Assembly (NCBI GenBank): GCA_030849075.1
Contig: JASAOO010003236.1
Span: 1-31,108, forward strand
Source of the DNA: Zelonia costaricensis
Lineage: Eukaryota > Euglenozoa > Kinetoplastea > Trypanosomatida > Trypanosomatidae
Length of the DNA: 31,108 nt
Direction: 5' to 3'
In this document: piece by piece, positions 27,245 to 31,108 of the stretch
Layout of the letters: the number at the start of each line of letters is the position of its first letter
Numbering within the stretch: the stretch's first letter is position 1
Translations under genes and position numbers: made by a program
The notes under the pieces: model-generated
What the model was told of the DNA's origin: nothing
Databases searched by the model: none
The model's input: the letters and a program-made list of their open reading frames with translations, nothing else

Positions 27245-29443
27245 TCAGACGCGGTCCTGCGTGGCGTAGCGGAGCAGATCATCGCCAGAGGTGATGACGA
27301 TGACGTCCTGGGCAACGCCTCCACCACCGCCGACGACGCCGGCGTTCCGCGTACTGGCGCCACTGGGCAGCACCTCGCCACCACCGTACTCGATCACCTG
27401 CGCCAGCTTCGCGCGAATGCTGGGGTGCTCGACGGTCAGCAGGAACCGCTGGCACCGCAGCGGCGGCGGGAAGATGCGCAGCCCACCCTCCTCAAGCTCG
27501 TCCAGCCAGAACCCGCTCTGCTCGCTGTTGTACACGTACTCGGGCGACACCAGCCACTTGCCCGACACGACCCCGCAGAGTGCCTTGACACTGCGCGGCG
27601 TGCCCCGCAGTACAATGTGCGTGGTGCTGGTCGGCGGCGGCTCGTCCAAGTCACTCGCCAGCGCGGCGGCATCGCCACCAATCGCGGCGATCGCATCGGC
27701 CAGCCGCAGCGGCTCGTCGTCCTTCAGCCCGGTGAAGATGAAGCGGCGCGGCAGGGCGGCCCCGCGCTTGGGGTTGACCGGCGACGGCGAGCGCGTCGGT
27801 CCGCCGGAGGCGATGGACGACGTGCCGCTGCGCGTGTTCGGCACGGCAGCCCGCGGCTCCGCAGCGAGCGCTGGGGGAGGGGCGGCCGCGGGCAGCCGAC
27901 CGGCCGCGCGTTGCGTCAGTGGCGGCCGGGTGGGGTGGGCCGGCAGGGCGGCGGCGGCCCGGTGATCCACGCGCTGCTGGTGCGGCTGCTGCCGGGCGAC
28001 GGCGTCCGCCACGGTGTACGCCAGCGCGGAGGCCGGCGGGGGCGTGAGGGACTTGGTCAGGGAGCGGCCCGCCGTCCAGGCCGTGCTCACCACCGGGGTG
28101 GGGCTGTCCAGCTTCAGCGATGTCGTGCCCGGCAGCCGGTGCTGCGACATGCCGCCAGCGACCGCGCCCGGGGTGCGCGCGGAGCGGTCCGCGTTCGTCA
28201 GGCTCGGCGTCCGCGGCGTGCGGCGCTTGCGTGCGCTACGGGACTGCGTACGAGCGTCGACAAGTGCCGTGGACATCTTGCCCGCCGCCGTCGGGGTGGT
28301 GATGTACGCCGGGGACGCCTCGGCCTTGGCCACGGCGCGCCGGCCGGCCTGGCGAGGAGAGGGTGCCTCTCGTCGCTCCGCGGGCGTCACAGCGGCGTAT
28401 GCGTCCGCGGTGACCAGCTCGTCATCGTCGTCGTCGTGGTAGGCGCGCTCTCGCTTGAGCCCGCTCACGCCGCCGCCACCGGGCTGCGGTCGCGTGTTCA
28501 CGGACGCGTGGCCAGTCGTAAGCCCCCCACTGCTGACGATGCCGCCGCTCTGCGTCTTGCGCACGACCACACCCGTCGCGTCGGCGGTCTGGTTCTCCTT
28601 CGCCTGCACCCGCAGCGCCTTGTTCGCGGCCACGGCGGCCTCGTACTTCGCGGCGGACACCATTAGTTGGCGGGACTTGAGCACCTGCCGCAGCGCCTCC
28701 TCCTGGACCTCGTCCTTGCGTTGCAGCACGGCATCGTAGGCGTGCCGCGCCTCCTCCATCTCAAGCACGTGACGATCCTGTGCAGCCCCGAGCTCCGCCT
28801 TCTGCCGCTGCACCACGTCAGACAGCTGGTCGACCCGCTGCGACGTGCGCTGCAGCTCCCTCTCCAGCTCCGTGATGCGGCGCTGCGCCTCGGTCAGCCT
28901 CTGCGTGGCGGCCGTCAGCGCCTCGTGGCTCGCGGCGCGCGGCTCGCGACGTGCGGCGGCAGCAGCACCAGGACCGGCAGTAGACGAGGGGGGAAGGGGA
29001 AGGCCGCCTCCGGTCCCGCTGCGGGGCGGCGCCGGCGCAAAGGTTTGTGTGGGGGACGTTGGGGCGTCCAGTGCGCTGCTGGTGTTGATGTAGAATGAAG
29101 ACACCTCCTGCGTCAGCGAGGTGGCCGAGGTCGATGTGGCCCTGCTGTGCCCCGTGCCGTCGCTGCTGTGTGGCCGACGGTGGGCCGGCAGCTCGGCTGC
29201 ACGGCTCAGCTCATCGACGCCATCGGCGCGTGGACCAGACGCGTAGCCCGTGCGTGGCGGCCGCCCTCGCTGCCCCGGCCGCGCCTGTGCGTGTGTCGGG
29301 CGGCTGGCACTGCTACCGCCGCTGTGGCTGCTGCTGCTCTGTGTTGGGTTGGCGCGCAGCAGTGCAATCATGTGCTGCATGCTCTCCAGCACCTCTGGGT
29401 TCTCGGTCAGCTGGCGCACCAGCGCCTGTGCCTCGGCGCTCAT
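27245..29443 (-). CDS. KKT4: Coiled-coil BRCT protein, probable kinetochore protein KKT4
   Basis: A 732-residue protein. A short N-terminal helix (4-32, LVRQLTENPEVLESMQHMIA) is followed by a disordered stretch, a long coiled coil (about 175-287, rich in E/R/Q/L heptads), a basic Ser/Thr-Pro-rich linker (295-560; ARKRRTPRTPS at 404-414), and a C-terminal BRCT region. The first BRCT (565-650) shows RRFIFTGL and the typical tryptophan in SGKWLVSPEYV; a second, weaker one (662-732) begins RCQRFLLTVEHPSIRAKLAQ and ends VIVITSGDDLL. This order matches the kinetoplastid kinetochore protein KKT4, which in Trypanosoma brucei binds microtubules through its coiled-coil/basic region and carries a C-terminal BRCT domain. 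The match is by architecture and recall, without an alignment; another BRCT protein of DNA repair is the alternative. Start: first ATG, 37 bases after a splice acceptor; the frame reaches only a TTG at 29458. It is the first gene of the unit inside the window. Confidence 0.78.
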   Translation of the reverse strand: MSAEAQALVRQLTENPEVLESMQHMIALLRANPTQSSSSHSGGSSASRPTHAQARPGQRGRPPRTGYASGPRADGVDELSRAAELPAHRRPHSSDGTGHSRATSTSATSLTQEVSSFYINTSSALDAPTSPTQTFAPAPPRSGTGGGLPLPPSSTAGPGAAAAARREPRAASHEALTAATQRLTEAQRRITELERELQRTSQRVDQLSDVVQRQKAELGAAQDRHVLEMEEARHAYDAVLQRKDEVQEEALRQVLKSRQLMVSAAKYEAAVAANKALRVQAKENQTADATGVVVRKTQSGGIVSSGGLTTGHASVNTRPQPGGGGVSGLKRERAYHDDDDDELVTADAYAAVTPAERREAPSPRQAGRRAVAKAEASPAYITTPTAAGKMSTALVDARTQSRSARKRRTPRTPSLTNADRSARTPGAVAGGMSQHRLPGTTSLKLDSPTPVVSTAWTAGRSLTKSLTPPPASALAYTVADAVARQQPHQQRVDHRAAAALPAHPTRPPLTQRAAGRLPAAAPPPALAAEPRAAVPNTRSGTSSIASGGPTRSPSPVNPKRGAALPRRFIFTGLKDDEPLRLADAIAAIGGDAAALASDLDEPPPTSTTHIVLRGTPRSVKALCGVVSGKWLVSPEYVYNSEQSGFWLDELEEGGLRIFPPPLRCQRFLLTVEHPSIRAKLAQVIEYGGGEVLPSGASTRNAGVVGGGGGVAQDVIVITSGDDLLRYATQDRV

Positions 29444-29480
29444 GTTTCGTGCTGCCAAGATGGCAGTGCGAGCGACGGGG

Positions 29481-29520
29481 CTGGTTGCGTNTTGGGAGGT
29501 GGGTGACGGGAAAAGGGAGT
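29481..29520 (-). promoter_or_regulatory. Candidate trans-splice acceptor of the KKT4-like gene
   Basis: A pyrimidine-rich tract on the minus strand (29520-29493) is followed by ACGCAACCAG, with AG at 29482-29481. The 5' UTR would be 37 bases. The ambiguous base at 29491 falls between the tract and the AG and could hide a base that matters. Confidence 0.55.
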
Positions 29521-30687
29521 GCCGCGGCTCAGACTGCCGTGGAACGCAAGCGGGACGCTGGCGACGCGCGAGACAACCACGGTGTGCCGTACGTCGCGCT
29601 TCTTTCTCGGTCAGCGCCTCGGCGATGCGTGGTATTCGGTGTGTGTCGGCGGTGGGGTGGGTGCGGGGGGGGAGGCGCCTCTATCTATCGTGGAGGTGCG
29701 TGTATGGGAGTGCGTGCAGGCGCCTCGTGTGTGTGTGGGGGGTGAGGTGGAGGCGATGGAGAAGTAAGGGAAAGCAAATGGCGCGCGGACGTGGCCAGTA
29801 GTGCCGGCACTGCGCGTCCACTCAGCTAGGAAGCTCCGCGGCGCACGAGGGCCTTCTGTCTAGGTATGCACACACAGACACACACCCTCTTGTGTGTGAT
29901 AGGTGCGTTCTGTGTGAGGCTTGCGGTATTCCGCTTCGCCGAGTGTGGGGGGGGGGGGCGCATGTGAGTATGTGCAGGGGGGGAGGGAAGGAGATCCACG
30001 TAAAAAGTGGAGGGACGGGAAGGGGGCTGAGAAGGAGCGCCTTCTTGGGCATTCGCCGGACATCGCGTCGTGACGCTGGCAACGCACCAGCAGCCGCAGC
30101 GGGAGAGGGCGAGCGGGGAGCCGGGATGCGGTGCGTGGTCAGCGCCAAGAATAAGAGACAACACCAACCCGGGGTGGTGTGCGCCCGCTCCGTTTTCTTC
30201 TTTCCACGTTCGATGGCGTCCCTGTCGAGAGTCCCCCCCACACACACAGACAGACAGACAGAAGCATCGAGAGTCGCTTCCATCGTCGTGTACAGACCCT
30301 TGTATGACCGGCCCGGAGCCCTTGCATCGCGGGTGCACTGCGGCTGTCACGGTGCCCCGCTACCGCTTCAGCCTCCCTTGCGCGTTTGGCGTAGATCTTG
30401 TTAATATGATGCTACTTGATAGAAAGGGAAAGGCGTGGCGAAGGGAGGGGATGGGTGGGTGGATGTATCGAGGTGCACCACACGGAGGTGTGCGCGCCCG
30501 GCTCCCCCCCCTCCCGTGTTGCGCTTCTGTTTCAATTGTGTTTGCTTGTACATTCTCTGGATGAACGGGGGTGTGGTGGGACGCGGACGCGGTGGAGGGC
30601 GAGATTGGCCACGATGAAGGAACAAGAGAGTCCAGTAGGGTGGGACAGCGAGGGCACCCCGCAGCGATAGGGGATGCGTGGGAGGGA

Positions 30688-30775
30688 GGGGGGGGTGGGC
30701 AGAAGTGTGACGTGTGAGCGGGGAAGAGGTGGATTGTTCTGCTGTGACCGTGAACGGGGATTGGGGAAAGCTGAT
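30688..30775. repeat. Direct repeat, copy 1 (88 bases)
   Basis: Starts with eight G and ends CTGAT just before the ambiguous base at 30776. An apparently identical copy lies 96 bases to the right. Confidence 0.92.
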
Positions 30776-30783
30776 NGGGGGGG

Positions 30784-30871
30784 GGGGGGGGTGGGCAGAA
30801 GTGTGACGTGTGAGCGGGGAAGAGGTGGATTGTTCTGCTGTGACCGTGAACGGGGATTGGGGAAAGCTGAT
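30784..30871. repeat. Direct repeat, copy 2 (88 bases)
   Basis: Apparently identical to 30688-30775, preceded by extra G bases (a run of fifteen G from 30777). The single ambiguous base between the copies suggests an assembly join rather than a true tandem duplication. Confidence 0.92.
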
Positions 30872-31054
30872 TAGGGGAGGAGGGGGCTGCAAGCGCGTGC
30901 GTGCGTGTGTATCGCACGCGCCGAACCCTCGTCCTCTCCACCTCCGCCACCCCCGTCCCTTGGCACGGCTTCAGCTGCGCCGCCACATTCTTAAGACACA
31001 AGCACATCGACGCGGAGGAGGAGAAGACACAGAAGACAGAATCGAACAGAGGAA

Positions 31055-31081
31055 GGGGGTGGGGTGGGGTGGGGTGGGGGT
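31055..31081 (+). repeat. GGGGT repeat with G-quadruplex potential
   Basis: Five G runs of four or five bases separated by single T, on the displayed strand. This fits the pattern for a stable G-quadruplex. It is close to the window edge, in non-coding sequence. Confidence 0.8.
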
Positions 31082-31108
31082 GGACGCGGCGAACCGGGCC
31101 AACGCATC

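Larger units (their letters stand above)
29444..31108. other. 5' flank of the KKT4-like gene, no gene seen
   Basis: Expected to hold the 5' UTR of the KKT4-like gene and the 3' UTR of a gene beyond the right edge. It includes two ambiguous bases (29491, 30776), a duplicated segment, G runs (29949-29958) and a GGGGT repeat at the right edge. Open frames of up to 215 residues on the minus strand (30360-31007) run through the duplication and the ambiguous base and are proline/histidine-rich; they are not supported as genes. Confidence 0.65.

Noticed and set aside
27425..28666. Plus-strand open frame of 413 codons
   Set aside because: Antisense to the KKT4-like gene, Arg/Gly/Ala-rich, no domain.
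1735..29443. A single functional pathway linking the six genes
   Set aside because: Kinetochore, COPII, lipase, channel, MPN and transporter functions share no obvious pathway; co-linearity is normal for trypanosomatid transcription units.
30360..31007. Minus-strand frame of 215 codons upstream of the KKT4-like gene
   Set aside because: Contains the duplicated segment and the ambiguous base, and is low-complexity Pro/His/Ser-rich.
1..31108. Spliced-leader genes, CRISPR arrays, mobile elements or SIDER retroposons
   Set aside because: No spliced-leader exon, no spaced direct repeats and no reverse transcriptase frame seen. Degenerate SIDER copies in the UTRs cannot be judged without a profile search.

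Overview
The window looks like nuclear DNA of a trypanosomatid flagellate, most likely a Leishmaniinae member (Leishmania, Leptomonas, Crithidia, Endotrypanum or relatives). The evidence is high GC, long intronless genes with alanine/serine/glycine-rich insertions, UTRs full of CA/TG microsatellites and homopurine tracts, and six genes all on the minus strand with no sign of bacterial operon signals. This is the layout of a polycistronic unit transcribed right to left and resolved by spliced-leader trans-splicing and polyadenylation. The exact species cannot be named from the sequence.

In order of transcription (right to left) the genes are: (1) 29443-27245, a coiled-coil plus C-terminal BRCT protein that fits the kinetoplastid kinetochore protein KKT4; (2) 25196-22125, COPII coat subunit Sec23 with an unusual Q/G/Y-rich N-terminal extension; (3) 20673-14284, a very large membrane-anchored alpha/beta hydrolase of the EMB8/YheT/ABHD1-3 type whose catalytic domain is split by an insertion of about 860 residues; (4) 13181-7269, a fusion of a seven-blade WD40 propeller with a polycystin (PKD2/TRPP-like) cation channel; (5) 6312-4774, a divergent, catalytically dead MPN-domain protein of the CSN6/Rpn8/eIF3f kind; (6) 3762-1735, a folate/biopterin (BT1/FBT) transporter.

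The starts were chosen as the first ATG after the best splice-acceptor candidate: a pyrimidine tract on the minus strand (a G/A tract as displayed) followed by the first AG. Each gene has a plausible one. Several longer open frames extend upstream only through GTG or TTG codons or run through CA repeats; those extensions were not accepted.

The spaces between genes (0.9-2.0 kb) hold UTR and intergenic sequence with microsatellites and G-runs. I see no supportable protein gene, tRNA, rRNA, spliced-leader repeat or CRISPR array in them. Two ambiguous bases occur (29491 and 30776). The second sits between two copies of the same ~88-base sequence and is probably an assembly seam.

The genes do not form one pathway; neighbours in such units are usually functionally unrelated. 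The most novel item is the WD40-polycystin fusion channel, followed by the split giant hydrolase.
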